Assembly (NCBI RefSeq): GCF_027942865.1
Contig: NC_134510.1
Coordinates: forward strand, 25,971,209-26,035,208
Length of the DNA stretch: 64,000 nt
Direction: 5' to 3'
Source: Odontesthes bonariensis
Lineage: Eukaryota > Chordata > Actinopteri > Atheriniformes > Atherinopsidae
Shown here: piece after piece, positions 12,000-24,300 of the stretch
Position numbering within the stretch: the first letter of the stretch is position 1
How the letters are laid out: each line of letters starts with the position of its first letter
Made by a program: the position numbers and the translations under genes
The notes under the pieces: generated by a model
Told to the model about the DNA's origin: nothing
Seen by the model: only the letters and a program-made list of their open reading frames with translations
The model's database searches: none

Positions 12000-14900
12000 C
12001 CAAATGCATGAAATACATCTTCTAAAAGAAGCCAACCACTTGAGCTGTCAAGGCCTAAAATTTCCTCTGCACCCCCCAACTTTCTCTGTCACAGCCTGCT
12101 CGAGATGTTCAGCTACTTTACTTGGGTAAACTAGACTGCGGGGGCGGAGCCAAAATGTCAGCGAGAACGCTGAATTATCACATTTCCACAGCAAAAGGCA
12201 GAGATTAATCTAGTTTGTATTATGTTGAGGGCCACAATGTGCTGATGGGAGAGCTCAGTTTCTGTCCTGTCGGCCTTTTTATAGGCACTGGAAACTCAGC
12301 AGTGCATGAAAAATCAGAAATGCAGGGACTGCAGCAGAGAAGATGAGCCATGGAGTGTGTTGGAGTGAAAATGAGGTCGGTAGGGGTGTTTGCAGAGCTG
12401 GCATGCGTCATGCAATACCATCCAAGTAATAAACAAGTGAAAAGATTATCGTGTGTTTATTATCTGGCATGCTTACTAGCTTCCTGGCTGTCACACCACC
12501 TGACCCCCTTCCTCCAGTCTTGTCTCCCCTCTCGTTCTTTATCTCCACCCATCTCAGCTCATCTTTCTCCTCACGCAGGAGCAGCATGAACAGCATCCCT
12601 TTTGGCACCGCTGCTCCTCTCTTTTGCTTACGCTGCCACCATCTGTCAGACTGTCATCAATCAGTCGACCTTGTTAAAGCCCCCCCACCCCATGGACACT
12701 CTCCCTTGAGTCCATGTACCCCCGATATGTCAAGGGGATAATAAGTGTGTCCCCCTTGAGCTGAGCTGACCAGCCCCACCAGGAGAGCCAGTGAGAGTAA
12801 TGTTGTCTGTAACTTCATAGGTATGTAAGGCAATATTTATATTAGTTATGTCTATGGATGCCAATGCAGTGTCAGATTTCCCTTCACAGCAGCTATAACG
12901 GTCCCAATGAAAAGCTTTTCAACACAACAGATCTTAGAGACAAAGGGTCAGGAACTGTGGCCTTGATACTCACTTTCATCTTTGTCCAGATAGCCAGCAC
13001 AGAACAGAACAGCTTGTGTAAAAACACAGAAAAGCTACAGATTTATTCTAAATGTTTCTGCTACAACAGTTTTTTGTAACATTTTGTAAGTAAATGTTCC
13101 ACATCTAGCTGTAGTCAAAACTCAAGAGGCCTGAGTTGGGGACAGAGAACCGTATTACGGCTTATCATGGATCAGAAACTGTTGTGGGATCTACATGGTG
13201 CAATCTTCCCTCAGACTGACAAACCCACTTATAGGAATGAATAAAGATGCTATGAATTATATTGTTGTGACTGGAATCAGTAAATATAGCCATGACCTTC
13301 TTCATCCCTTTTCTGAAGCTTTTTGTCTGATCTCTGATCTTAGATTGACATTTTTCAAAATCCAAATAGGCTGAGCAAGCTCTGTTCCTGTAGCAATGAA
13401 GTAAACCTGGGCTGCAACTACTTGGTTATTTTCTCCACAAGTTACTAGTTTATGTTCAATCAATTGATTGATAACACTACATCACATAACTAAAAACACA
13501 AGAGCCCAATGTGACAAGTTTTTTTAGGGACGTATATCAAATTGTCAGAATGGAGTTGCTCAAACAAGATAAAGTTTAGCGTTTAGTGCTTACTAATATG
13601 CTTCAAATAATTAAGTTTTGCAGCTAAAGTAAATAAGATTAACTGTGCTGCATTGTGCGACCATCAAATTTGGTCTAATTCATATAAAAATGCAGCCTAA
13701 CAGCAAAGCAAAGCAGATCTTAACCCAGCTGACTGTAATGACCGGTCCTTAAATGCAGTGACTGTGTTTCCAGATGCACTCCTGACCTAGGTTATGGTTT
13801 GATTTATGAAAACATCATGTTCTGCGTCAAAAACCTGAAAAAAGGTCTCGTCGTTGTTAGAAAAATAAAGATCAGACCTACGGTAAATATTCCCACAGAA
13901 ACCAGCGTATAATGGGCCTGTTTATGAACATTTCCTGCTGGTAAAGATCAAATCTACACACTGAGACACTTGAATAAACTGATGCTCACAGTATTCAAGG
14001 ATATGGTTAACACGCTTTGTCATGCTCCGTGTAAAAATCCCATTTTAAATTCATCAAAGTATCAAAACAGTGATATTAAAGTGCACTAAGTATCTCTGAT
14101 TGGTCTCTGCAGACAGAGGAGCGTCTACTAAGCCAGAGGATTCATTTCTATGTGCATTGCTCCACCTGCTGTTTGTACCATGCTATACAAAAGGCAAATG
14201 TGAGGCCCAGCATTGATGGTTTAGGTTCCTGACGTTAATCTGGGTCTTTTTTATTGCATAACTGACTGTTTTAAACTCATCTTTGTAAAGAAAAAAGCAA
14301 CACGAGGAAAGTGTAACCTTATTTTTGGTCATTTATGTCTCTTTTAGCCTTATATGCATATGTATTTTATAAATCTGATGTCTGCCCTGATGCGCCTGCA
14401 CTTCTTTAGTCTAACTGAGAGTTTTTGCTTTTCTTGTTTTTGTGGTGATGAGACGCTCAAGAAGGACAGCCCAGGATATCAGTGTAAATACAGAGGTTAG
14501 GGTTGCAAAGAGCCCATGTTTGGGCATTTGTCACCCAAACATCCCGAGTTCAATTGGCATCAGGAAAATTAGCTCAAACACACGGACACAGCTATGAAAA
14601 ACTCTTCAGTTACAGGGGGAGCGCAGAGTCCTGGAAACTTTGTCGCTCCCACAGAATTACATGAGTTTCAAAGAGAAGGTTAGTCACAGCGAATAATATT
14701 TAGTTTCTTTTTATTTCACTACACTTTGTGAGCAGTAAACCAACTGATTATACAGGATGCTTTTCAAAGCATGGTCAAAAATGGTATAAGAGCTGGAAAG
14801 AAAGAATAACCCCAACAAGCTATTGCTGAGTTACAAAGCTCCAATAGACTGGAGCGGGAAAATGGTGAAAAACATGAAAAGTGTGATGGGAAGGAGGAGG

Positions 14901-15974
14901 GGGGAGGAGGGGCAGGAGGAAGAGGAGGGTGCAGGAGATGGAAGGAGGGGAAAGAAGAGAAGACAAAAGATTCATTTAACTAAAGCAGTTGTGGACGACA
15001 GCAAAAGTTGTGAGTACGAGTTGATTATTTTTCACCTGATTTTTTGCACATTCTGTAGGTGATACACACAGGAACACATGCACATGAAGATAACTTACAA
15101 CCAAAGATACTGACTGAAGGATATCTCCGACTGATCAGATGTACAGGCGAGATTTACGAGAACGTTTGGCCGATTCCACTTCTGAACAGACATGTTAGTG
15201 ATGTAATGTGTGGTTAGCTGCACTGTTAAGCAAGTACAAGCAGAGGAAGACATGGCACTCCTAAAACAAATCAAAGCAGACATGCACCAGCTAAACAGGA
15301 CAATGCTCGGGTTTCAGATGAGTAATTGCAAATTATGACTCTGGAATTAGCGCTAGTGAAAACTGGACTAGGAAAAAAAGACTCCACGCTCAGATTGGTT
15401 AGTGGTGATTGTATAGTTGGAAAGCAGTGACATGTTCTCTGAAAAGAAAGCTGGGAAAGAATGTGCGACTGCAGGAGAGGAGGGGTGGAGGGGCGCTCAA
15501 ACGGGGCACAAAAAACAAATTCTTTTGAGAGGACTCACATTTTGGACTCCAAAGTTACTCTGACACATCACAAGAGGAATGATGCAGGGCGGGAGATGAG
15601 GGAGGGAAGGAAGAAAGAAATCAAGGAGTGAGGCAAAGAAGAAAAACATTTCCAGAGGTGAGGTGTTTTCTTTAGTTGCTCCACTGCTACTTTATCAAGC
15701 TGTTTACAAGCTGTCCAATAAATACTAGATCAAATAAATGTAGGAAAATGACATCAGGCACTCTTTTATAGCGATGATAACTTCCCTAAACATGGCACTC
15801 TGCAGCACATCTGTGTTCTTAGCTGAAGCAAAACTTTAAGGAAAACATTACAGTGACCAGGAATGTGGGGAGCATTTACATGCAAGGTGATTAAAGGAAA
15901 CATAAACAGCATAGTGAGGATATTGAGCAGTTCCACTCTGTGAAATCATCCTGACTCTTTTCCTCTTCCTCCAG
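12000..15974. other. Intergenic DNA between the kinase gene and mfap5
   Basis: No coding exon was recognised. About 13405-13480 has 'ggctgcaactacttggttat', a decayed fish interspersed repeat. A purine-rich low-complexity block lies at 14880-14970 and another at about 15475-15620. The 5' end of mfap5 transcription must lie in the last few hundred bases, because a good acceptor sits at 15961-15974, but no clear TATA box was found. Confidence 0.45.
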
Positions 15975-16006
15975 CTCGTAAAGTTCACCTCTTACAAGTT
16001 GAAGGA

Positions 16007-19000
16007 ATGGGCAGCCTCCTAGTGGTCCTGCTCCTCTGCAGTTTCTACGGTAACGCTGCCAAACAGAACACACAAATCATCCTGTTTAATTACGGTTGAG
16101 TGGCTGCGTGTTTGTTTTTATGCTGCGAAACACTTCCCTCATGTGGTTTCTGTTCCACAGCGCTCGCAGCTGTAGCCCGAGCCCAGCAGACCGGTAACGC
16201 TCTTTTCCTCATAAGTCACACTTTTGATCAGGACGGGTGACATCTGTAAGGCTGTGAACCGCTGGCATGGGTCAGCAGTAGGATGTTTTCCCAGTCTAAT
16301 CCTGTTTTCTTTCCTTGTTTCTAGAGAGCACTGAGGCACCTGGAGACTCCCTTTTACCAGCCAGTGAGTAACTTCCTGGTGGGAGATGGCCTCTGACGTC
16401 CCCTTTTAAAGTTTCAGCGTGCCACCATTTCGTCATTTATACAGCTCAAACTTTTATCTGCTGTCTCCGCAGGCTGTCGGGAGGAGATGTATCCCTGCAC
16501 CAGGATGTACTCAGTTCACAGGCCCATCAAGAGATGTCTCGGCAATCTTTGTCTCTACAGGTGATCTGAAAACTCTTAGGAAAATGCTCTTTTATTCGGT
16601 CACCAAAATCATTTTTCTGAGTTAAGATGAAAAAAAGTTCAAAAGTTCTTGAAGTCGATGTTTCTTTTTGTTGTAAACTGCAACGTGAGCTAGTGCAAGA
16701 GGTAAGCGCAAACTAAGAGAATCCCTTTAAACAAAGGAGACAAACTGGTCACTACTTTTCATTTCATTGTCAAGGACCTCAGGGTAGGAAAAGTAAGTGA
16801 CCCTTTGCTTCAGCAGGTGTGACCCCTTTCAGCAGCAGTAACTATAACTAGCTGCTGACCAGTCCCGCACATCTGCATGGAATAATTGCATCCCACATCT
16901 CTGCACAGAGCAGCTTTAATTCTGGGATCTTGGTGGGTTTCCAAACATTAACTTCTCATTCAGGTCTTCTCACAGCATTTCTTCTGGATTAAGGACAGAG
17001 CTTTGAGTTGGGCTTTTAACAGCATTTTGTTGATTTGCTGCACGAGTCCCTTTCTCTTGAGATTCAGCTCACCAATACTTGTCTTATAGTTTTCCTTTGG
17101 AATTTGCTGGTATAATTCAGAATTCCTAGCTCCATCTTGATGCCTTGATGTCCTGATCCATACACAGCAAAACAAGCCTTAACCATGATAGCACCACCGC
17201 CATGTTTGATAGCTGGGATAATGCGCGTCATTTAAAGGGATAGTTCGCCCCTTTTGACATGAAGCTGTATGACATCCCATATTAGCAATATCATTTATGA
17301 ACATTGACTTACCCCCTGCTGCGTCCTGTGAGCCGAGTTCCAGCTGAGTTTTGGCGTTGACAAAGGTAGTCCGGCTAGTTGGCTGGGGCCACAAAAATAA
17401 AGCGTTTTGCTTCTCAAAACAATATGCTTTCAAAAGAGTAGCCTAATACATTTGCATCACAAAATCGTTGTCCAGGAAAAAGTCAGACCTCACAATCGCT
17501 TGGCACTATTTTCTCTCCCTTCGTATCACTGCATGCTGTGTAAACTGTGCAGACCGAAGTGCAGACCGAGCAGTAAACACCGTAACAGGTGCGGCTGTCG
17601 GCAGGTGGCTGCACGCAGTGATACGAAGGGAAAGAAAATAATGCCAAGCGAAGTGAGGTCTGACTTTTTCTGTTGAACGATTTCGTGATGCAAATGTATT
17701 ACCCTTTTCAACGCATATTGTTTTGTGAAGCAAAACGCTTTATTTTTGTGGCCCCAGCCAACTAGCCGGACTACCTTCGTCAACGCCAAAACTCAGCTGG
17801 AACTCGGCTCACAGGACGCAGCAGGGGTAAGTCAAATTTAATAAAGATATTGCTAATATGGGATGTCATACAGCTTCATGTCAAAAGAGGCGAACTATCC
17901 CTTTAAACCAACAAGTCTCAGCTGTTCTTTTAATAAAACACTGATTGAAAACACCCAACTTTATATCTACTTTGAAATTGGCCTCTAACGCTACAGGCTC
18001 ACGTACGACCCTAATTCCAAAAAAGTTGGGACGCCGTATAACATGTAATTAAAAAAAGGATGCAATGATTTGCACATACCACAAACCAATACTTTATTCA
18101 CTTCAGAACATATGAAACATTTCACTAATTCATGGCAGGAACACATGTCAAAAGAGTTGGGACAGGGCCGTGTTTACCACTTTGGAGCATCCCCTTTTCT
18201 TTTAACAACATCTGTAAACATCTGGGAACTGAGGAGACCAGCTGCTGGACCTTTGGGAGGGGAAAGTTGTCCCATTCTTGTCTGATACAGGATTGTAGCT
18301 GCCCAATCGTCCTGGGTCCTCATTGTTGTATTTTGTGTTTCATTATTCCTCAGATGTTTTCAGATTGTGAAATTTCGTCATTGCAATTTTAAGTGAAGCA
18401 ACGTTATTCTGAGATTGCTCCACAATTTGTCAGCAGTCTGTTGCAGATTGCTGAACCTCATCTTCTGAGAGCCTGTTTCTCTAAAGTGCTCTTTTTAAAA
18501 GAAAAAACTTAATCGGTGATACTAACAAAATAATGTGAGTTGCAACACGTTCTTCGGCCGTTTCTTTGTAGTGCCACTTCCTTTTCCAGACTTTAGTTTC
18601 CCCCGTCCCACGTTTTCGCTGCAATCAAACTCAAGACGAGCTGATATTTTTCGTGAAATAGTGAAAAATGTCTCACTTTCAGAGCTCAATACATTTTCTG
18701 TTTTCTATTGTGAATAAGATACTTGCAGAATACAGAACTTACTTGGAGTTGTGCTTTTGCCATAGATGTGACATTTCTAATCATCAAGCGTAATGCATTT
18801 GTTTGTCTCTTTTGCTTATCTGGGTTCTCTTTATTCAGAAGACTTATGTGAACAACAGAAATGGTTTTTAGAACATATTCTTATGCAGTCCAAAGTCAAC
18901 AAGCGCCGCTTTACACACAACTGGATTTCCTCTAAACTCATTACGTAAGGTACTACTGACGAAGGTCCGTTTTACGAGATTTAAATAAAAAAATGAATAA

Positions 19001-19367
19001 ATAAAGTGCTCACAGCTGTCAGGCTGACTCCCTACTGCTCTTACGCAATACTCTAAATGTTGTGCGTTTCATCCTGTCGCTGACACAGCCTTCCTCGTGT
19101 CTACGTGATAAACAATGAGATCTGTATGAGGACAGTCTGCCCACAGGATGAGTATCTCAAAGGTGAGACACTCTTCATGTAAAAACACGCACTCTGATAT
19201 AGAGCTACAGAATATATCATGTTTGAGGAACTGTCTGTCTTTTGCACCCAACAGCTGAACTGTGCAGAGAGTTGTCCGGCTGGCCCAAACGTATCGAGAG
19301 GTCATCTACTAGGAAACGCTGTCGCAGTCGCCGTGGCAACCCCAAAACTTGGGCAAACAAGGTCTGA
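16007..19367 (+). CDS. mfap5: Microfibril-associated glycoprotein 2 (MFAP5), 6 coding exons
   Basis: Exons 16007-16049, 16161-16193, 16325-16363, 16473-16560, 19089-19162 and 19255-19367 join in frame to 129 residues. The first coding exon begins at an acceptor at 15975, so a 5'UTR exon lies upstream. Residues 1-22 are a signal peptide (MGSLLVVLLL...). A short linker of about 17 residues follows, then the cysteine-rich matrix-binding domain: CREEMYPCTRMYSVHRP, KRCLGNLC, NNEICMRTVC and ELCREL. The tail is basic. HRPIKRC, without the extra cysteine of MFAP2, and ELCRELSGWPKR point to MFAP5, as does its neighbour aicda (adjacent in human 12p13.31). MFAP5 is secreted, binds fibrillin and modulates elastic microfibrils. 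This copy is short (human 173) and has no RGD integrin motif. Confidence 0.9.
16790..17225 (+). repeat. Decayed DNA-transposon fragment in mfap5 intron 4
   Basis: Phrases such as 'accatgatagcaccaccgcc' and 'atgtttgatagctggga' resemble sequence found reverse-complemented in fish DNA-transposon relics. There is no intact open frame. It directly abuts the fold-back element at 17231. Confidence 0.4.
17231..17907. mobile_element. Fold-back (long inverted repeat) DNA transposon, TTAA-flanked
   Basis: The left arm (17235 to about 17536) and right arm (about 17608 to 17903) are near-perfect reverse complements of roughly 300 bases, separated by about 70 bases. The ends read TTTAAAGGGATAGTTCGCC and its complement, so the likely target duplication is TTAA, as used by piggyBac- and Kolobok-type elements. 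There is no transposase frame, so it is non-autonomous. It lies inside mfap5 intron 4, so the pre-mRNA could fold into a long duplex. Confidence 0.8.
18003..18420 (+). repeat. Interspersed fish repeat beginning 'TTCCAAAAAAGTTGGGAC'
   Basis: The opening motif, 'tgcaatgatttgcacatacc' shortly after, and 'agttgggacagggccgtgtt' then 'ttttaacaacatctg' follow the order of a repeat family abundant in teleost genomes. It lies in mfap5 intron 4, just after the fold-back element. It holds no intact coding region. Confidence 0.55.
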
Positions 19368-19739
19368 TGTTGCCCAGAGCGGTGACGTGACAACTAGTGA
19401 GGATGATACCTTGGGGCGTCGTAACTCCATAAAACCAGGGGTCTGCACCTGAGGAGGGCGCGCTCTTTATTTCTCTTTCACACATACATACAAGTGCTGA
19501 GTCGTATCTGTGTTTATGTATTTGTCTTTTAATTGCGTGTGTGAATATCGTGCTGTTGGACACCGATCGTGTCTTCCTTGGTTTACGATCCATTTAAGGT
19601 ACTGTAGTAACGGGCTCGTAGTAGCACTGAGTCATTTTATTGTAGAAAAAGGAAAAAGAAAAAAAAAAGAGCCACACTGTTGTGGATTGTAAGGTACTCA
19701 TTGACAGTCCAATAATACGTGCACTATTGTAGCCATTAA

Positions 19740-19755
19740 AATAAAAGAGTTTATT
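19740..19755. terminator. Convergent poly(A) signals of mfap5 (+) and necap1 (-)
   Basis: AATAAA for mfap5 is at 19740-19745 and the reverse-strand AATAAA for necap1 is at 19750-19755. The two genes run toward each other, so with cleavage 10-30 bases after each hexamer their 3' ends would overlap by some tens of bases. The mfap5 3'UTR is then about 0.4 kb and that of necap1 about 1.6 kb. Confidence 0.55.
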
Positions 19756-20340
19756 TGTTAACGACCCTTCAAAGGCTTATTTTTCTTTTGCTCCGTTGAT
19801 TTAAGAAAAAAAAAAGAAGAAAAGCAAAGTCTTGGTTAAGTGTTCTCTTTATATCTTTCTTTGCATGTTAGTTTTCTCACACATTTACAGTTTGATTGAC
19901 AACATTTGGAAGAAATGCATGTAATACAGACAATTACCAAACGAACACTGACAAACACTCCCACAATCTCAGCGTGCGCAGAGGTTGCAGCATCCGTGGT
20001 CACACCACCCACCAGTGCACATCAGTCACACCACGTGCGCATGATATCAGTGAAACATAATCCAACTCTTGGTACACGACAATAGCACAACAAAACACTG
20101 CAACAAAACACAGACTAGCTTTGTTCCACTTTGCGTTTGTCTGCATCAGAATACCAGAAACAACATTACATCTCAACGTGGAATTGAAGTTCACAGGTAA
20201 CCTCATTGCAACATGCTGCGGGCGAGGTCCGCGACCCGATCCCCCGTCAAATAAAGAATTAAGGGGATGAAACCTTCTCCAAACAGCAAAGAAGCACAGT
20301 CTTATTCATTTAGGAGGGAGGTTGCGACCTCCTGATAAAC

Positions 20341-20383
20341 AACCGGTGAGTTAAAGCTGTAACTCACCGGTTACAGCTTTAAC
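20341..20383 (-). promoter_or_regulatory. Two mutually exclusive perfect hairpins in the necap1 3'UTR
   Basis: Bases 20341-20352 pair perfectly with 20361-20372 (12 bases, loop 8). Bases 20350-20362 pair perfectly with 20371-20383 (13 bases, loop 8). The second stem uses parts of both arms of the first, so the two cannot fully form together. The block sits in the presumed 3'UTR of necap1, about 0.95 kb after its stop. The symmetry is seen directly; any regulatory role is inference. Confidence 0.6.
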
Positions 20384-21320
20384 AGCTGTGCTGAGGGAAG
20401 ATGATATAACGTGGACTAAGTCATCTCCTTCCCCTTGAGGCAAAGATAAAAGGATTTGTTGCCTCTCTTTCTTCTGCCAACACCCCTCTCTCAGCCAACA
20501 TTTCTACTTCTATGCGTCTTGATTTACAGTTAAAACAATGCACACAACTCCCGCGACCCGTCCCCACTGGAATTTGTGTTGAACAGCTGCACAGCCACAA
20601 GAGCTGACTCAAGACTGCTCAAGAGCCCAACGACTCTGTAAATCAGCTTTGGACTGACAGGGTTCTTTCAAGTTGACTTATCTTTGTGGCAAACTTTGCA
20701 ATATTTTCAACCTAATAATCGATGATCCCTCCGTTAAGTGCAGACTTTATGAATTACTAACTACACAGATAGACTCAACTGCCAGTCGGTGCATATAGTC
20801 AGTCCCACTGCTGGAGACTTGGGAAAAAAACATGAAGCTACAGCACATGAAGGTGACTCCACCAATGACAATAATGCGAAACCACTGACACGATATGTAC
20901 ACACATTTAAAATAAATATTCTCTGTACATAGAATTCATTAATATATTTCTTTAGATTTCATCATTAGATGTGGGTGAGATGATTACGTCTCCCTTGATA
21001 TCTCTATTATGTATACAACAGCAATTAGAAAATAAACTATTGTAAATAGGAGGGAGAGGAACATCTAAAAACTCAAACATGGAGCCGTGAGACTATAGAG
21101 GGTGGTGTGCAGCGGAGAAGGATGGAGGTGCGCTTTTCCCTTTGTTCTAAATGTGTCTCGTTAAGACTGTGCTGTGAGGGACTTGGACCCAAATAAGACA
21201 GGAGTGTTACCCTGCTTGGCAGGGAGAGATACGGGACCCCGGAAAGGGGAAAATGAATTTTGAAAAAGTGCTGCATAATCTTATAGAGAGGAGGAGGGAG
21301 AAAGCAGAATGAATCTCTCC

Positions 21321-24300
21321 TCACTTCTGCGGTACAGAGTCAAAGTCTCCCCACAGGTCAGAGCTGGCTGTGGAGGTGGCGTTGGATGGAGCCACGGAGT
21401 TGGAGTTGCTGGAGTCCAGATCGAGCAAAAAACCTGGTGGTTGGAAATAAGAGGAGAAATTCACATTTGAAACTCTTTGGTAGAACGACTTTTTGCACAG
21501 AGAGCTTTCCTTTTCCTCTGGATAAACCACAGATGTGTCACACCCCATGTTTTAAGCGGTTTTCTCGGGCATGAGGTCATTGATATAGCATAGTTCAACT
21601 GTGTCCCCCTGAGTATTTTCAAATGTCTGAGCGCCAATCACGATTCCTTTTTACTGCAGAAACCTCAGAGGGATGCAAATCTGAATCTTTGCACATGAAA
21701 CCAGAAGATAAAGCCACGCGGTTTGTAGCGTAAAACAAACTACAGAATGCTTCAGGAGGCCATGAAGGACATATGCCACCATAGACGCTAAAGGAAAATT
21801 CCAGTATTTTACAATTTATTTATCGACGTTTTGGCTGGTTCTCGTGCAGGTCATCATAACATCGTGCTCACCACGTCCACTGTGCACACTGTAGATACAG
21901 GTGCCTCAATGGAAACAGACCCCAGCGGGGACACGGAAATACAAGTTTTTAACCCTGAAAGAACGTTCCTCTGCTTCATACATTTCATTCTGTACGACTT
22001 CTGTGCTGCTACAGCCGGTCTCATTTCATGACCCACTGCGGCTGAAACAGTTGCAGCCATCCAGACCAACGTCCTGAAATCCAGCCTAAGTCAACTTTAC
22101 TCTCAGAACGAAAGCTGCAAGCTGTGCTTTTCTGGGCTGAGTCCGGTTAACGTTTATCTCTTATAATTCACCTGCTGTTCACTGGTAAAACTGGGCTGAG
22201 CCACTCCAGGGGTGACAGGAACATTTTGTGACCATGACAGGCCTTTTGTGAGTTTGAGTCTGGTCTTGATATTACTCTTGATCAAACCATTTTCCTCTGA
22301 TCAAAGAGAAGCTACATTTGGATGATATGAAAACGCTGATTATTAAACTGAGATTGTGACACGTTTAATTTTTGATTGTGGAAACTAAACCGCAGACAGG
22401 TTGGGGGTCTCCCCAGGTTTCCTACCTACCAGAGTCACTTCCTCCCGCTGATGGCTGTGTGTTATGATTGGTAGACCTGGCTGAAGGGGGTGGGGCTAAC
22501 TTGCCCCCAGGAGGAGGAGGAAGAAGTCCGAAGCCTCCTGAACTCTGTGGACGAGACCTGTCCTTTTTCTTTGATTGCTGGATGAGAACGGACAAGAGAA
22601 ATTAAACTGTGTGAGTGAGACACATACATCGTGGCTGACATTCGGCTAAGCTAATAGATTCAAAGCTGTACCACAATCCTGACCCAAAATAATAGCATGG
22701 CTTCCAGAAGCAACAAAATAGACAATGGATCTCCACAGTTTTACTAACTAATGACTAATCGATTTTTTTTTTACATATTTCAACCCTTTGGTCATAAAAT
22801 TCTATAAAAATTAGGGTACCCCGATATTTAGTGTGATGGTTTGTCCTTCTTTGAAGCCCAGGTCCAGTTTAGGAGTGTTGTCCGGAGTCTGAGCCTGCTT
22901 GCTAAGTTCATTTTCTTGTTTTACCCACCTGGAAGAAAAGCAAGAAAGGACGACAGACACGCAAAAACAGAGGGGATAATTGAGGAAATACCTAAAGCAA
23001 AGAATTCGCTAGTGAAACAGTTACAATTCTTGAACCAGTGTGGAGCAGCTGCATACTTAAAGTGGTCCTGAAGGGCAACATTGAAGTCAAAGGCATCACC
23101 TCGGTCTCCAAATCCAATGCCGATGAACGCTTTGCGGCCTGTAAAAAGAAGCAAAAAACGATTGGTCTGCAAAAAGACACAATAAACCCATCCATTGAAG
23201 TCGATACAAGATTTTCAGATTTTTCCCTTTAAATCAGTACATTCGAGACTCAAATTTCCAGACTTTCTGGCATTTGAGCGCCAGTTATTAACTGTTTACT
23301 AAAAATGTAAACACCTCAAAGTCCAGTGGTTAACTTACATGGTGTAGTGTGACTAAGTAAGGTTTTATGTTGCCAGATGTTTGCCAGAAGATTGTCACCT
23401 TGGGAACTGTTGTATAATCAACATCAAACCCAGACAAGTTACGAGCACAACTCTCCATCTCCTTCATTCAGGCTGAGACGCTTCAGTGAGCACAAGAATG
23501 AGCGGCAGCATGTCTGCCCAAAGAGGAAGTAAACCAACAGACGCCACATTATACTTGTGCTATTTTCCATTCATAAAATGAATCAATTATACATATTTTG
23601 TCCACCTCCTTTTAAATGTTTAGTCAACTACAAATATAAACTGGAAGAGGGCTTGATTTTCAGGTTTTAACTACAAAGACAGGGTTTATTTTTCTGATGA
23701 CTAAAATTGCTTCAACACCCAGGTTTTCAGACAAGTTTACTATGTTTGCTCTGCCTAATCTAATCAGAAAAACAAAAGAGCGGGTCAATTGTTCAAGGAG
23801 GTCACAACTATCGATGCTCATGTAATTATAGTTATTAAGACTTGGTGCCTTTTCACCTCGAGAATGGAGGAGTTGTATATGTGTATGTGTGTAACTTCTT
23901 AAAAGGGTCTAGTTTAACCAAAACCACGAGCTGAAATGTAGTCTGTGGATTATTCTTTTGTTTGGGTCATGCTCTCAACACAACCGCCACCTTCAAATGA
24001 CGACTTTGAGACTGTACAGACCCAGTATTATGTGACCCGGGGGATCCAATACCAGGTGGATAGGCCTGAGTAAGTGTGTTCAAACCTGGCATTAAAATAC
24101 ACCCCCATATGTGCATATCCCATAGACCCGTTACACAGCAACTCCCAACACCGACACAGCAGTTCCGGAGCTTCGGCTCTGGTTCACAGCGGCTTCGCTC
24201 TCTGTATCAGACCAGAAGCTGCTTTTTTTTTTGTGAATGATATATCTTATGAGTTTAGATGCTGCTTTTTACAAAATGTGCTCTTTCCTGAAACGGGCAG

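Noticed and set aside
17231-17907. A CRISPR-like or microRNA-cluster reading of the inverted repeat
   Set aside because: There are only two arms in inverted orientation with TTAA-flanked transposon-type ends, so a fold-back DNA transposon explains it.
21073-21324. A possible eighth necap1 exon around 'TGGGTCCAAG' (reverse strand near 21190)
   Set aside because: The W-V-Q reading is followed by Val, not Phe-stop, and the frame back to the nearest acceptor-like AG contains a stop codon.
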